From positions 248,001 through 312,000 of the forward strand of contig JAITLO010000032.1 of assembly GCA_031277855.1 (NCBI GenBank): a DNA stretch of 64,000 nt, given 5' to 3'. Below the pieces are notes generated by a model, which was not told the origin of the DNA, ran no database searches, and saw only the letters and a list, made by a program, of their open reading frames with translations. The position numbers and the translations under genes were made by a program. Positions 16,893 to 27,079 of this stretch are shown here, piece after piece (the stretch's first letter is position 1; every line of letters begins with the position of its first letter). This DNA comes from Acidovorax sp. (GTDB taxonomy: Bacteria; Pseudomonadota; Gammaproteobacteria; Burkholderiales; Burkholderiaceae_C).

Positions 16893-18150
16893 GGCGGTCA
16901 TCGCCCAGCACAATCATGGCAAACAGCAGCTCGTCCAGGCTCGCGGCCTGGGCCGTCTTGCGCGCCATCAGCGGCGTGCAGCTCGGGTTGAGCACGACAA
17001 AATCCGCCTCGCAACCCGGCTGCAGATTGCCGACCACGCCCTCCAGGCCCAGGGCCCGTGCCGCGCCCGCTGTGTGCTGCCACCACAGGGCACCGGGCTT
17101 GAGGCTCAGGCCCTGCTTGGCATGGCCTTCACGCCCCACCACATAGGCGGCCTGCATGGTGCGAAACGGCGAAAAGCTCATGCCCCCGCCCACATCGCTG
17201 GCCAGGCCGTAGCGAAAGCCTGCCGCATCGGCCTGGAGATAGTCGAAATAGCCGCTGGACAAAAACAAATTGCTGGTGGGGCTGATGGCCGCCGCCGTGC
17301 CGGTCTCGCGCAGCAGGGCGCGGTCGGCATCGTCCAGCCAGATGCAATGGGCATAGACCGCGCGCTCGCGCATCAGGCCAAAGCCGGCGTACACATCCAG
17401 ATAGCTGCGGGCCTGCGGATAGAGCTCGCGCACCCAGCGGACCTCGTCCAGGTTTTCCGAGGCATGGGAATGCACCCAGACATCGCGGTACTTGGCCGCC
17501 AACGCGCCCGCTCCGCGCAGTTGGGCCTCGCTGCTGGTGGGCGCAAAACGCGGGGTGATGGCATAGCCCAGGCGGTCCACACCATGCCAGCGCTGGATCA
17601 GCGCCTCGGTATCGATCAGGCCCTGCTCGGTGTCGTCACGCACACCGTCGGGGCTGTGCCGGTCCTGCAGCACCTTGCCCGCCATCATGCGCATGCCGCG
17701 CGCCTGCGAGGCCGCCATGATGGCGTCCACCGATGCCGGATGCGAGGTGGCAAAGGTCAGCGCCGTGGTCACGCCGTTGCGCAGCAGCTCGTCCAAAAAG
17801 AATTCCGCCACAGCATCGGCATAGGCGCGGTCGTGAAAGCGCGACTCGTGCGGGAAGGTGTAGTTTTCCAGCCAGGGCAGCAGCCCATCGGCCGGTGCAC
17901 CGATCACATCGGTCTGGGGATAGTGGATGTGCATGTCCACAAAGCCCGGTGCCAGCATGCGGCCCGGCAGGTGGACCAGCTCTGCCCCCGGCTGCTGCGC
18001 CCACTGCGCCTGCATCGCCTGCCAGCTGCCTGCAGCCAACACGCGCTGCTGCCCCTTGGCATCGGGGCCCACGGCCAGCAGGCCGTCGCTGTCATACAAA
18101 GGGCTGCCGTCGTCGGCAAAGCGGAGCAAGGCGCTGCGGTAAATCTTCAT
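16864..18150 (-). CDS. guaD: guanine deaminase
   Basis: GuaD hydrolyses guanine to xanthine and ammonia, the entry point of guanine into the XdhAB/PuuD pathway found downstream. The 428-residue amidohydrolase shows the metal-binding PGFVDMHIHYPQTDVIG typical of guanine deaminases, then WVHSHASENLDEV, YAHCIWLDDAD, and the C-terminal metal aspartate in GLASDVGGGMSFS. The closing segment GCEADFVVLNP is the usual amidohydrolase beta-sandwich return. The ATG at 18150 gives MKIYRSALL, the normal N-terminus. It is convergent with and overlaps nadB. An inverted repeat lies about 80-105 bases upstream. Confidence 0.93.
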   Translation of the reverse strand: MKIYRSALLRFADDGSPLYDSDGLLAVGPDAKGQQRVLAAGSWQAMQAQWAQQPGAELVHLPGRMLAPGFVDMHIHYPQTDVIGAPADGLLPWLENYTFPHESRFHDRAYADAVAEFFLDELLRNGVTTALTFATSHPASVDAIMAASQARGMRMMAGKVLQDRHSPDGVRDDTEQGLIDTEALIQRWHGVDRLGYAITPRFAPTSSEAQLRGAGALAAKYRDVWVHSHASENLDEVRWVRELYPQARSYLDVYAGFGLMRERAVYAHCIWLDDADRALLRETGTAAAISPTSNLFLSSGYFDYLQADAAGFRYGLASDVGGGMSFSPFRTMQAAYVVGREGHAKQGLSLKPGALWWQHTAGAARALGLEGVVGNLQPGCEADFVVLNPSCTPLMARKTAQAASLDELLFAMIVLGDDRLIEQTVIAR

Positions 18151-18228
18151 GGCGCCAAGCTTAACGGGCGGCACTCACCCTTGCAGGGATCATCAAAAGC
18201 AGAAGCAGCCAATGCCTGCAGGACAATT

Positions 18229-18254
18229 GTTTCAAGCATTTTCATGTTTGAAAC
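18229..18254. promoter_or_regulatory. inverted repeat in the guaD/HIT divergent region
   Basis: GTTTCAAG (18229-18236) and TTTGAAAC (18247-18254) form an inverted repeat with one mismatch and a 10-base spacer. It is about 80 bases upstream of guaD and 180 upstream of the HIT gene. It resembles a dimer operator; the regulator is unknown. The remainder of 18151-18432 shows nothing else recognised. Confidence 0.35.
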
Positions 18255-18432
18255 ACAAGACCTATGGGCAGTGCGCGCTCCTGTTTTTACAGGCCCGGCC
18301 ATGGCCGCTGTCGCCCAGATTTGCGTTTGACAAGCCCTGCTCGCCCGGATGGTGCAGCGCAGCGCATGCACCTACCATGTGCCATGCTTGCGCACCCCGC
18401 ATTGCTGAGCACCTGTTTTTGGAGACCATCCC

Positions 18433-18888
18433 ATGCCCATGTTTGTCGACACCTCACCCCCTGGCCAATGCATTTTCTGCAAGCTGGTGGCCGGCGAGAT
18501 TCCCGCCGCCACCATTTACGAAGACGCGCTGACCATTGCCTTTATGGACATAGGCCAGGTCAACCCCGGCCATGTGCTGGTGGCCACCAAGCGCCATGCC
18601 GTGACACTGCTGGAGCTGACGCCAGCCGAATGCGCCGCCGTGATGCAAACCGCCCAGCGCGTGGCCGTGGCGGCCGAGCAGGTGTTTGGCCCGGACGGCA
18701 TCACCCTGTTCCAGGCCAATGGCGTGGCCGGTGGCCAGACTGTTTTCCACTTCCATATGCACATGCTGCCCCGCCATGTGGATGACGGCATGCACCTCAC
18801 CTGGCCACGCAAGGAGCCCGGCATGGCCGTGCTGCAGGGCTATGCCGAGCGGCTGCGCACGGCCTTGGCGGCAACAGAAGCTGCTTGA
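18433..18888 (+). CDS. HIT-family nucleotide hydrolase/transferase
   Basis: A 151-residue histidine-triad protein. The N-terminal zinc-type CIFCKLVAGEIPA, the helix NPGHVLVATKRHA and the catalytic triad HFHMHMLPR (H-x-H-x-H) are all present. HIT proteins of the HINT branch hydrolyse purine nucleoside phosphoramidates and AMP-linked substrates; the specific substrate is not evident. It is divergent from guaD. GGAGA lies a suitable distance before the ATG. Confidence 0.9.
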   Translation: MPMFVDTSPPGQCIFCKLVAGEIPAATIYEDALTIAFMDIGQVNPGHVLVATKRHAVTLLELTPAECAAVMQTAQRVAVAAEQVFGPDGITLFQANGVAGGQTVFHFHMHMLPRHVDDGMHLTWPRKEPGMAVLQGYAERLRTALAATEAA

Positions 18889-19374
18889 TCCTGACCGTAA
18901 GCGCTCTGACGTTCTAGCGCTCTGGTCCAAGGAGCTGCTTATGCCCATGCAGCAAGGGCTGCAGCGGTAAAACACTTTCAATTTCCGCTCTTCCCATCTG
19001 GCTGGACCCACCCTCACCCCACCCCTCTCCCGCCCAGGCGGGCGAGGGAGTCAGACAAGATCGCGGCATATCAAACGGGCGCGCACCAAGGCCAGAGACA
19101 GCGCGCAAGAGCGGTAGCAGCACAACACTTGACCACTCAAGCGGTCTGGATGCCTGCAGGCCGGAGCGGGCCTGCGCCATGCAGTGGGCGCGGGGACATT
19201 CGCCCCCCCAGACAGGCAAGGGCGTAAGACAAGAATGCAGCGTATCAAACTGACGCGCACCAAGGCCAGAGACACCGCGCAAGGGCCGCCCCGCCGCGCT
19301 GGTGTTGTCCCCCTGCCCGCGAGCGCAGCGAGCAAAGAGCGGGGGGAAGGCGCCGAAGGCGACTCAGGGGGGTG
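18889..19374. repeat. composite dispersed-repeat region, about 490 bases
   Basis: No gene is seen. A unit at about 19050-19114 recurs at about 19226-19288 (shared core GCGCGCACCAAGGCCAGAGA versus GACGCGCACCAAGGCCAGAG). The second copy runs on to 19370 as the reverse complement of the unit between nadA and nadB. A segment at 19159-19191 matches 45889-45921 with few differences. A stem-loop of the CCCTCTCCCGCC type lies at about 19009-19040. Confidence 0.7.
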
Positions 19375-20424
<1,050 letters not shown>

Positions 20425-20551
20425 TCAAGGCTCCAGAAAGTAGCTGCCGCCGGCCTTCTGCACAGCGCGGCGGTCTATCGCGACCAGCAGATTGTGTGCC
20501 CGAACGTGAGCACCCGCACCACGGGTACACACCCATCCATCACCAGCCCAT

Positions 20552-20577
20552 AAAAAAGGCTGCCCTGTGGGCAGCCT
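20552..20577 (-). terminator. terminator after the first BMP lipoprotein gene
   Basis: AGGCTGCCC (20557-20565) pairs with GGGCAGCCT (20569-20577) around TGT and is followed on the minus strand by T6. It lies 62 bases past the stop of the BMP gene. Confidence 0.8.
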
Positions 20578-20638
20578 GTGCGAGCCAGGGTGAAGGTCTT
20601 TGCAGCCCTGTCGCCCTGTTGCCTCTTATGGCTGGGGC

Positions 20639-21787
20639 TTACTTGGCGCCGGGCACCTTGCCTTCCACGCCCTTGACGAAGAAGTTGATGCTTTGCAGGA
20701 AGGCGTCGTTGGCCACGGTGTCTGCAGCCAGGGCTTCCTTGCCGTCGTTGGCGGCGATGGGGCCCTTCCAGATCACAAAGCTGCCGTCCTTCAGGCCTTT
20801 TTTGACCTCTTCCACCTTGGCCTTGGCCTCGGCGGGCACATCGGCGGCAATGGACACCAGGTCGATGGCGCCTTCCTTCACGCCCCACCAGCTCTGGCCC
20901 GTGCTCCAGGTTTTGTTCAGCACATCGTTCACGGACTTGGTGTAGTAAGGCACCCAGTCGATCACGGCCGAGCCCAGGTGGGCCTTGGGGCCGTAGGCCG
21001 TCATGTCCGAATCCCAACCAAAGGCGCGTGCACCTTTTTCCTCGGCCGTCTTGAGCACGGCGGGCGAGTCGGTGTTCTGGAACAGAATGTCGGCGCCGCC
21101 ATTGATCAGGCTGGTCGCGGCTTCGGTTTCCTTGGGCGGGCTGAACCATTCGTTCACCCACACCACCTTGGTCTTGATCTGGGGATTCACGCTTTGCGCG
21201 CCCAGGGTGAAGCTGTTGATGTTGCGGATCACCTCGGGAATAGGCACCGAGCCCACCACACCCAGGGTGTTGGTCTTGGTCATGGCGCCAGCCACCACGC
21301 CGGCCAGGTAAGCACCTTCATAGGTGCGGCTGTCATAGGTGCGCACGTTCTCGGCCGTCTTGTAGCCGGTGGCGTGTTCCCACTTCACGTCCTTGAAGTC
21401 GCCCGACAGCTTCTGGATGGTGTCCATATAGCCAAAGGTGGTGCCAAAGACCAGCTTGTTGCCCTGGGTGGCCAGATCGCGCAGCACGCGCTCGGCGTCG
21501 GGGCCTTCGGACACGCTTTCCACAAACGTGGTCTGGATCTTGTCGCCAAAAGCGGCTTCCAGCTTTTTACGCGCCTGGTCGTGTGCGAAAGACCAGCCAC
21601 CGTCACCCACGGGGCCCACATAGGCAAAACCAATCTTCAGCGGTTCAGCCTTGGCTGCAGGTGCGGGATCGGCAGCGGGGGCGGGCGCGGCCGGCTCTTC
21701 CTTTTTGCCACAGCCCGCCAGCACGGCGGCGGTCACTGCAGACAGGGCTGCCAGCTTGAACAAGGAACGCTTCTTCAGATCAGTCAT
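20639..21787 (-). CDS. BMP-family ABC transporter substrate-binding lipoprotein (copy A)
   Basis: A 382-residue lipoprotein (lipobox VLAGC, Cys26) of the BMP/PnrA family. Landmarks are LKIGFAYVGPVGDGGWSFAHD and the segments YEGAYLAGVVAGAMTKT and VWVNEWFSPPKETEAA. Family members bind purine nucleosides or related compounds. It is a clear paralogue of the next gene upstream (22091-23239), with near-identical blocks throughout. AAGGA precedes the ATG. It has its own terminator and is separated from copy B by another, so it may be expressed separately from the permease-ATPase operon. Confidence 0.88.
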   Translation of the reverse strand: MTDLKKRSLFKLAALSAVTAAVLAGCGKKEEPAAPAPAADPAPAAKAEPLKIGFAYVGPVGDGGWSFAHDQARKKLEAAFGDKIQTTFVESVSEGPDAERVLRDLATQGNKLVFGTTFGYMDTIQKLSGDFKDVKWEHATGYKTAENVRTYDSRTYEGAYLAGVVAGAMTKTNTLGVVGSVPIPEVIRNINSFTLGAQSVNPQIKTKVVWVNEWFSPPKETEAATSLINGGADILFQNTDSPAVLKTAEEKGARAFGWDSDMTAYGPKAHLGSAVIDWVPYYTKSVNDVLNKTWSTGQSWWGVKEGAIDLVSIAADVPAEAKAKVEEVKKGLKDGSFVIWKGPIAANDGKEALAADTVANDAFLQSINFFVKGVEGKVPGAK

Positions 21788-22090
21788 GGATATTCCTTCG
21801 GGAGGAAAGTGGGAGTGGGGTGCGGAAACCGATGTACAAGGCAAAGACCCCAAGGCCGGCCTCGCGCAAAGGCGCTATGGTTGCACAATTTTGGCCCTGC
21901 GATTCGCCTTCAGCCCAAGCTGCAGCCGGGCTGTACCCGGCACACAACGCTGTCTGTCAGCTGCGGCCAAGGCCCCAGCAGATCATGCAGCACCATGGAG
22001 TGGCACCTTCGCAAGGCCCGTAAAAAAGCCTCCCAAAAGCGGGAGGCTTGGCGCAATGGACTGCCAGCGCAGCCATTGGCAGCAAATGCT
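21788..22090 (-). other. intergenic region between the two BMP genes, with terminator
   Basis: A strong terminator for copy B lies at 22022-22049: AAGCCTCCC (22026-22034) pairs with GGGAGGCTT (22041-22049), loop AAAAGC, followed on the minus strand by T6. The remaining 230 bases up to copy A probably hold a separate promoter; no motif was recognised. Confidence 0.75.
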
Positions 22091-23239
22091 TTACTTGCCG
22101 TCGGCGCCAGGCACCTTGCCTTCCACGCCATTGACGTAGAAGTTGATGCCGCGCAGGAAACCGTCATCGGCCACCTGGCCAGCTGGCAGCACTTCCTTGC
22201 CGGTGTTGTCCTTGATGGGACCGGTCCAGACCGCGAAGGAGCCGTCCTTCATGCCGGCCTTGGCCTTTTCGACCTTGTCCTTGATCTCTTGCGGCACCTG
22301 GTCGGCGATCTTCACCAGATCCATGGCGCCTTCCTTGACGCCCCACCAGAAGTTGCCGCCTTGCCAGTTGCCGGCCAGCGTGTCTTCCACCACCTTGGTG
22401 TAGTACGGCGTCCAGTTGATCACGGCCGAGCCCAGATGGGCCTTGGGCGCAAAGGCGCTCATGTCGCCATCCTTGCCAAAGGCATAGGCACCGCGCTCTT
22501 CGGCCGTCTTGAGCACGGCCGGCGAATTGGTGTTCTGGTACATCACGTCCACGCCACCATTGAGCAGGCTGGTCGCGGCCTCGGTTTCCTTGGGAGGGGC
22601 AAACCATTCGTTGACCCACACCACCTTGGCCTTGATCGTGGGATCGATGGCCTGGGCACCCAGCACAAAGGAGTTGATGTTGCGCACCACTTCAGGAATG
22701 GGCACCGAAGCCACCACACCCACGGTCTTGGTCTTGGTCATGGCGCCGGCCACCAGGCCCGCCAGGTAAGCACCTTCAAAGGTCTTGCTGTCGTACACGG
22801 CCACGTTGTCGGCCTGCTTGTAGCCGGTGGCGTGTTCGAACTTCACGTCCTTCAGATCGGCAGCAGCCTTTTGCACAAACTCCTGGTAGCCAAAGCTGGT
22901 GGCAAAAATCAGCTTGTTGCCCTGGCCCACCATATCGCGCATGACGCGCTCGGAGTCAGCCGATTCGGGCACGCTTTCCACCATGGAAGTCTCGATCTTG
23001 TCGCCGAACTTCTCCTGGATCGCCTTGCGGGCCAGCTCGTGCTGGAAGGTCCAGCCGCCGTCGCCGATGGGGCTGACATACATAAAGCCGATCTTCAGCT
23101 TGTCGGCAGCCGCAGGCGCTGCAGCCTCAGGCGCTGCTGCAGGGGCAGCAGCCTCTTCCTTCTTGCCGCAGGCCGTCAGGGCCGCAACGGAAATGGCCGA
23201 CAGGCCAATCATCTTGATCAGGGCACGCTTGGTGGTCAT
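22091..23239 (-). CDS. BMP-family ABC transporter substrate-binding lipoprotein (copy B)
   Basis: A 382-residue lipoprotein (lipobox ALTAC, Cys24), same length as copy A and aligned with it almost without gaps. It has KIGFMYVSPIGDGGWTFQHE, FEGAYLAGLVAGAMTKT, VWVNEWFAPPKETEAA and WWGVKEGAMDLV. The BMP family delivers purine nucleosides and similar ligands to permeases of the branched-chain-transporter type. It directly follows the two permease genes and the ATPase on the minus strand and is probably the main receptor of that importer. A dispersed repeat lies between it and the permease gene. Confidence 0.88.
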   Translation of the reverse strand: MTTKRALIKMIGLSAISVAALTACGKKEEAAAPAAAPEAAAPAAADKLKIGFMYVSPIGDGGWTFQHELARKAIQEKFGDKIETSMVESVPESADSERVMRDMVGQGNKLIFATSFGYQEFVQKAAADLKDVKFEHATGYKQADNVAVYDSKTFEGAYLAGLVAGAMTKTKTVGVVASVPIPEVVRNINSFVLGAQAIDPTIKAKVVWVNEWFAPPKETEAATSLLNGGVDVMYQNTNSPAVLKTAEERGAYAFGKDGDMSAFAPKAHLGSAVINWTPYYTKVVEDTLAGNWQGGNFWWGVKEGAMDLVKIADQVPQEIKDKVEKAKAGMKDGSFAVWTGPIKDNTGKEVLPAGQVADDGFLRGINFYVNGVEGKVPGADGK

Positions 23240-23311
23240 TGCTATTTCCTCTTTCCTCTTTGTTTTCTAAACATCCATTGCGCCTGCAGCGCTGGCTACG
23301 TCCTCAAAACT

Positions 23312-23404
23312 GGCGCAGCCCAGGTCAGAGACACCGCGCAAGGGCCGCCCCGCCGCGCCGGTGTCGTCCCCCTTGGGGGGAAGCCGCAAAGCGGCTCAGG
23401 GGGG
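23312..23404. repeat. dispersed GC-rich repeat copy
   Basis: The sequence (CCAGGTCAGAGACACCGCGC, then GGGCCGCCCCGCCGCGCCGG and GGGGGGAAGCCGCAAAGCGG) is the reverse complement of the unit between nadA and nadB and closely matches that near 19260-19370. It lies between a permease stop and BMP copy B. Confidence 0.7.
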
Positions 23405-24325
23405 CTAACTTCCAGGATAAAACGGCTTACCCAGCGAGGCCGGCATATTCGCCCGAATCCAGGCCGGATTGCGCGAGATGATAACCAGCACAGCGATGGT
23501 GGCCAGATACGGCAGCATGGACAGCAACTGGCTGGCCACCTCCACACCGGTGGCCTGCAGGTGGAACTGCAGCATGGTCACGCCGCCAAACAGGTAGGCG
23601 CCCAGCAGCACGCGGGCAGGCCTCCAGGTGGCAAACGTGGTCAGCGCCAGCGCAATCCAGCCACGGCCGGCCACCATGCCCTCCACCCACAGCGGGGTGT
23701 AGACCGTGGAGACATAGGCACCGGCCAAACCGCACAGGGCGCCGCCCGCCATCACGGCGGCCAGGCGAATCGGGCGCACGGCGTAGCCAATGGCATGGGC
23801 CGATTCCGGGGATTCACCCACGGCGCGCAGCACCAGGCCGGCACGGGAGCGGTACAAAAACCAGATCAGGGCCACGGCCAGCAGCACGGTGATGTAGACC
23901 AGGGGGTGCAGCTTGAACAGCGCCGGGCCGACCACGGGAATATCCGACAGATAGGGCACGGCGTACTTGGGCAGCTCGGGCAGCTTGGCCTGCACATAGG
24001 ACTGGCCGGCAAAGGCCGAGAAACCGGCGCCGAACAGGCTCAGCGCCAGGCCGGTGGCGTACTGGTTGGTGTTCAGCCAGATCACCAGCAGGCCAAAAGC
24101 GCCGGCCAGCAAGGCTCCGGCCACCATGCCGGCGCCAAAGCCCAGCCAGGTGCTGCCGGTATGCACCACGGTGGCAAAGCCAGCCAGGGCGGCGCACAGC
24201 ATCATGCCTTCGGCGCCCAGGTTGACGATGCCGGCTTTTTCATTGATCAGCAGGCCCAGGGCGGCCAGCGCCAGCACGGTGCCGGCGCTCAGCGTGGAGC
24301 CTAAAAGCAGTGCGTAGGCGTCCAT
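23405..24325 (-). CDS. ABC transporter permease (BMP/nucleoside importer), second subunit
   Basis: A membrane protein of about 306 residues with eight or so hydrophobic segments. The family motif NEKAGIVNLGAEGMMLCAAL marks the permease branch shared by BMP and branched-chain systems (PF02653). Its ATG shares bases with the TGA of the preceding permease gene (TGATG), a sign of translational coupling. The GTG at 24328 is an alternative start. With its partner it should form the membrane channel of the purine-type importer. Confidence 0.87.
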   Translation of the reverse strand: MDAYALLLGSTLSAGTVLALAALGLLINEKAGIVNLGAEGMMLCAALAGFATVVHTGSTWLGFGAGMVAGALLAGAFGLLVIWLNTNQYATGLALSLFGAGFSAFAGQSYVQAKLPELPKYAVPYLSDIPVVGPALFKLHPLVYITVLLAVALIWFLYRSRAGLVLRAVGESPESAHAIGYAVRPIRLAAVMAGGALCGLAGAYVSTVYTPLWVEGMVAGRGWIALALTTFATWRPARVLLGAYLFGGVTMLQFHLQATGVEVASQLLSMLPYLATIAVLVIISRNPAWIRANMPASLGKPFYPGS

Positions 24326-25416
24326 CACAGGCCTCCCTTCGCAGCCGCCACGGGCTTGGCCTTGCCCACCCAGCGCACGCGGTAGGCAATCAAGGTGTCG
24401 CAGGCCAGCAGCGTGAACAGCAGCAAGCCCTGGAACACGCCAGTCAAGGATTTGGGCAGGCCCAGGCGCGACTGCGCCAGCTCACCGCCGATATAGAACA
24501 TGCTCATGAGAATGGCGGAAAAAATCATGCCCACGGGATGCAGGCGGCCCACAAAGGCCACGATGATGGCGGCAAAGCCGTAGCCGGCCGGCACATAGGG
24601 TGTGAGCTGGCCTATGGGGCCAGCCACTTCGAGCGCACCGGCCAGGCCGGCGCAGCCGCCCGAGATCAGCAGCGCCGTCCACAAGGCCTTGCGCGAAGAA
24701 AAGCCTGCATAGCGCGCCGCAGCCGGTGCCAGGCCGCCCACTTGCAGGGAAAAACCGGCCTTGGTGCGGAACAGAAACACCCACAGCAGGCCTGCGCCCA
24801 GCAGGGCCAGCAGCGTGCCGATGTGCACGCGCGTGCCCTCGATCAGCTTGGGGATCTGCGTGACCCGCTCGAACATCTTGCTCTGCGGGAAGTTGTAGCC
24901 CATGGGATCCTTCCAGGGGCCATAGACCAAAAAGCTCAGCACCAGCGTACCCACGTAGACCAGCATCAGGCTCACCAGGATTTCATTGGCATTGAACTTG
25001 TCGCGCAGCAGAGCGACTATGCCTCCCCACACCATGCCGCCCAGCACGCCGGCCACCAGGATGGCAGGCACAATCCAGGGCCCGGTGTCCGGCCCCGCCA
25101 GCAGCGCCATGCCACCGGCTGCCACGGCGCCGATGACAAACTGCCCCTCGGCACCGATGTTCCACACATTGGAGCGAAAGCACACGGCCAGGCCCAGGGC
25201 AATCAAGAGCAGCGGCGTGGCCTTCATGGCCACCTCGCCCATGGCGTAGCTGGTCTTCAAAGGCTCCCAGAAAAAGGCCTGCAAGCCCTTGACCGGGTCC
25301 TTGCCCAGCACCATGAACAGCACCACGCCAATCAGCACCGTGATGCCCAGTGCCAGCAAGGGCGAGCCATAGGTCCACCAGCGCGAAGCCTGGGGACGTT
25401 GTTCCAGCTTGATCAT
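24325..25416 (-). CDS. ABC transporter permease (BMP/nucleoside importer), first subunit
   Basis: A 363-residue permease with about ten hydrophobic segments and the family motif FRSNVWNIGAEGQFVIGAVA, followed by DKFNANEILVSLML. The start is the ATG at 25416, which overlaps the TGA of the ATPase gene (ATGA). The long in-frame extension upstream has no membrane character. It forms the heterodimeric channel with the next permease. Confidence 0.88.
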   Translation of the reverse strand: MIKLEQRPQASRWWTYGSPLLALGITVLIGVVLFMVLGKDPVKGLQAFFWEPLKTSYAMGEVAMKATPLLLIALGLAVCFRSNVWNIGAEGQFVIGAVAAGGMALLAGPDTGPWIVPAILVAGVLGGMVWGGIVALLRDKFNANEILVSLMLVYVGTLVLSFLVYGPWKDPMGYNFPQSKMFERVTQIPKLIEGTRVHIGTLLALLGAGLLWVFLFRTKAGFSLQVGGLAPAAARYAGFSSRKALWTALLISGGCAGLAGALEVAGPIGQLTPYVPAGYGFAAIIVAFVGRLHPVGMIFSAILMSMFYIGGELAQSRLGLPKSLTGVFQGLLLFTLLACDTLIAYRVRWVGKAKPVAAAKGGL

Positions 25417-27002
25417 GCCTGCACTCCCGCCTGATCTTGGCGATCGGTGCGCGCCAGGTGCTGCTGCACCTCGGCATGCCACAGGCCGCTCATCCATTCC
25501 CCAATTTTTTGCACCGTGGCTTGCTCCCGGTCCACCGAGGGGCTTAAATGCCCCTTGGCCACCACATACAGGCGGTCGCTGATTTCAAACAATTCGTCCA
25601 ACTCCTCGCTGAGCACCAGCACGGCACAACCCGCATCCCGCAAGGCCAGTATCTCGCCCCGGATTTGCGCGGCCGCCCCCACATCCACACCCCAGGTGGG
25701 CTGGGAGATGATCAGCAGCTTGGGCTTGGCGTCGATCTCGCGGCCCACAATGAATTTCTGCAGATTGCCGCCCGACAGCGACTTGGCCGCTGCGTTGGGG
25801 CCACCGGCCTTGACGCCAAAGCGGCGGATGATGTCGGCCGCATGGGCCTGCAACTGGCCCATGCGCAGCCAGCCGCCCACGCCCACGGCGTCATCCCGCG
25901 TGAGCAACATGTTGTGCGCCAGGCCCATGCTGGGTACGGCGCCCCGGCCCAGGCGCTCTTCGGGCACAAAGTGCAGGCCCAGCGCTCGGCGCTGGCCTGG
26001 CCCCATGCGGCCCACATTGCGGCCCAGCACCTGCACCATCTCGGGCGCGGCGCGACGGTCCTCACCGGACAGGGCGTAAAGCAATTCTTTCTGGCCGTTG
26101 CCAGACACGCCTGCAATGCCCACCACTTCGCCGGCGCGCACGTCCAGATCCAGGTCGATCAGGTCCACGCCAAAGGCGTCGGACTTGGGCAGGGCCAGCT
26201 GCTGCACCTTGAGCACCACATCGCCGGTCTTGGGCGCCTGGCGCGACAGCGCCGGCGGCTCTGAGCCAATCATCAGACGCGACAGCGAGGCATTACTCTC
26301 GTTCTGGGGATTGCACACGCCCGTGACCACGCCGCCACGCAACACCGTACAGGCCGAGCACAGCTCGCGAATCTCATGCAGCTTGTGGCTGATGTAGAGG
26401 ATGGAACAGCCCTCGGCCGCCAGCTTTTTCAGCACCACAAACAGTTTTTCCACGGCCTGGGGCGTGAGCACCGAAGTCGGCTCGTCCAGAATCAGCAGGC
26501 GCGGATTGGTCAAGAGGGCGCGGATGATTTCCACACGCTGCATCTCGCCCACCGACAGGGTGTGCACCGGGCGCACGGGGTCGATGTCCATGCCGTAGGC
26601 GCTGCCCACTTCCAGGATGCGGCGTGTCACCTCGGCCAGCGGCATGCCCTTGTCCAGGCCCAGCCAGACGTTTTCAGCCACGGTGAGGGTGTCGAACAGG
26701 CTGAAATGCTGGAACACCATGGCGATGCCTAGCTGGCGCGCTTCCTGCGGGTTGCGTATGGACACCGGACGGCCGTCGAAAAAGACCTGGCCTTCATCGG
26801 GCTTGACCGCGCCGTAGATGATCTTCATCAACGTGGATTTGCCTGCGCCGTTTTCTCCCAGCACGGCATGCACTTCACCTGGCTGCACCGCCAGCGACAC
26901 CCCATTGTTGGCCACCACGGCCGGGTATCTTTTGGTAATGCCCACCAGCTGCAGGCGCGGTGGTGCCACACCGGGCGCGGGGGTTGTATCGGGGGGATTC
27001 AT
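25413..27002 (-). CDS. ABC transporter ATP-binding protein, duplicated (BMP/nucleoside importer)
   Basis: A 529-residue ATPase with two ABC domains. The first has Walker A GENGAGKST, Q-loop MVFQHFSLF, signature LSVGEMQR and Walker B LLILDEPTSVL. The second has a degenerate P-loop (GVSGNGQKEL), signature LSGGNLQK, and LIISQPTWGVDVGAA in place of Walker B. This asymmetry is normal for sugar/nucleoside importers of the RbsA/NupA class. It is the first transporter gene of the minus-strand operon, 77 bases after the LysR stop, and both following permease genes overlap their predecessors. Confidence 0.92.
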   Translation of the reverse strand: MNPPDTTPAPGVAPPRLQLVGITKRYPAVVANNGVSLAVQPGEVHAVLGENGAGKSTLMKIIYGAVKPDEGQVFFDGRPVSIRNPQEARQLGIAMVFQHFSLFDTLTVAENVWLGLDKGMPLAEVTRRILEVGSAYGMDIDPVRPVHTLSVGEMQRVEIIRALLTNPRLLILDEPTSVLTPQAVEKLFVVLKKLAAEGCSILYISHKLHEIRELCSACTVLRGGVVTGVCNPQNESNASLSRLMIGSEPPALSRQAPKTGDVVLKVQQLALPKSDAFGVDLIDLDLDVRAGEVVGIAGVSGNGQKELLYALSGEDRRAAPEMVQVLGRNVGRMGPGQRRALGLHFVPEERLGRGAVPSMGLAHNMLLTRDDAVGVGGWLRMGQLQAHAADIIRRFGVKAGGPNAAAKSLSGGNLQKFIVGREIDAKPKLLIISQPTWGVDVGAAAQIRGEILALRDAGCAVLVLSEELDELFEISDRLYVVAKGHLSPSVDREQATVQKIGEWMSGLWHAEVQQHLARTDRQDQAGVQA

Positions 27003-27079
27003 GGCAGGATTTTCTCTTAGTTTGTTGCTTTCTGCGGTGCAGGATGGGGCTGGACCGTTGTGTCTTTCTTGGTCTTTTG

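Noticed and set aside
20600-24304. Very long open frame (over 1200 codons) on the plus strand across the BMP and permease genes
   Set aside because: It is antisense to two clear BMP lipoproteins and a permease and arises from high-GC codon bias. The translation is His/Gln/Gly-rich with no domain.
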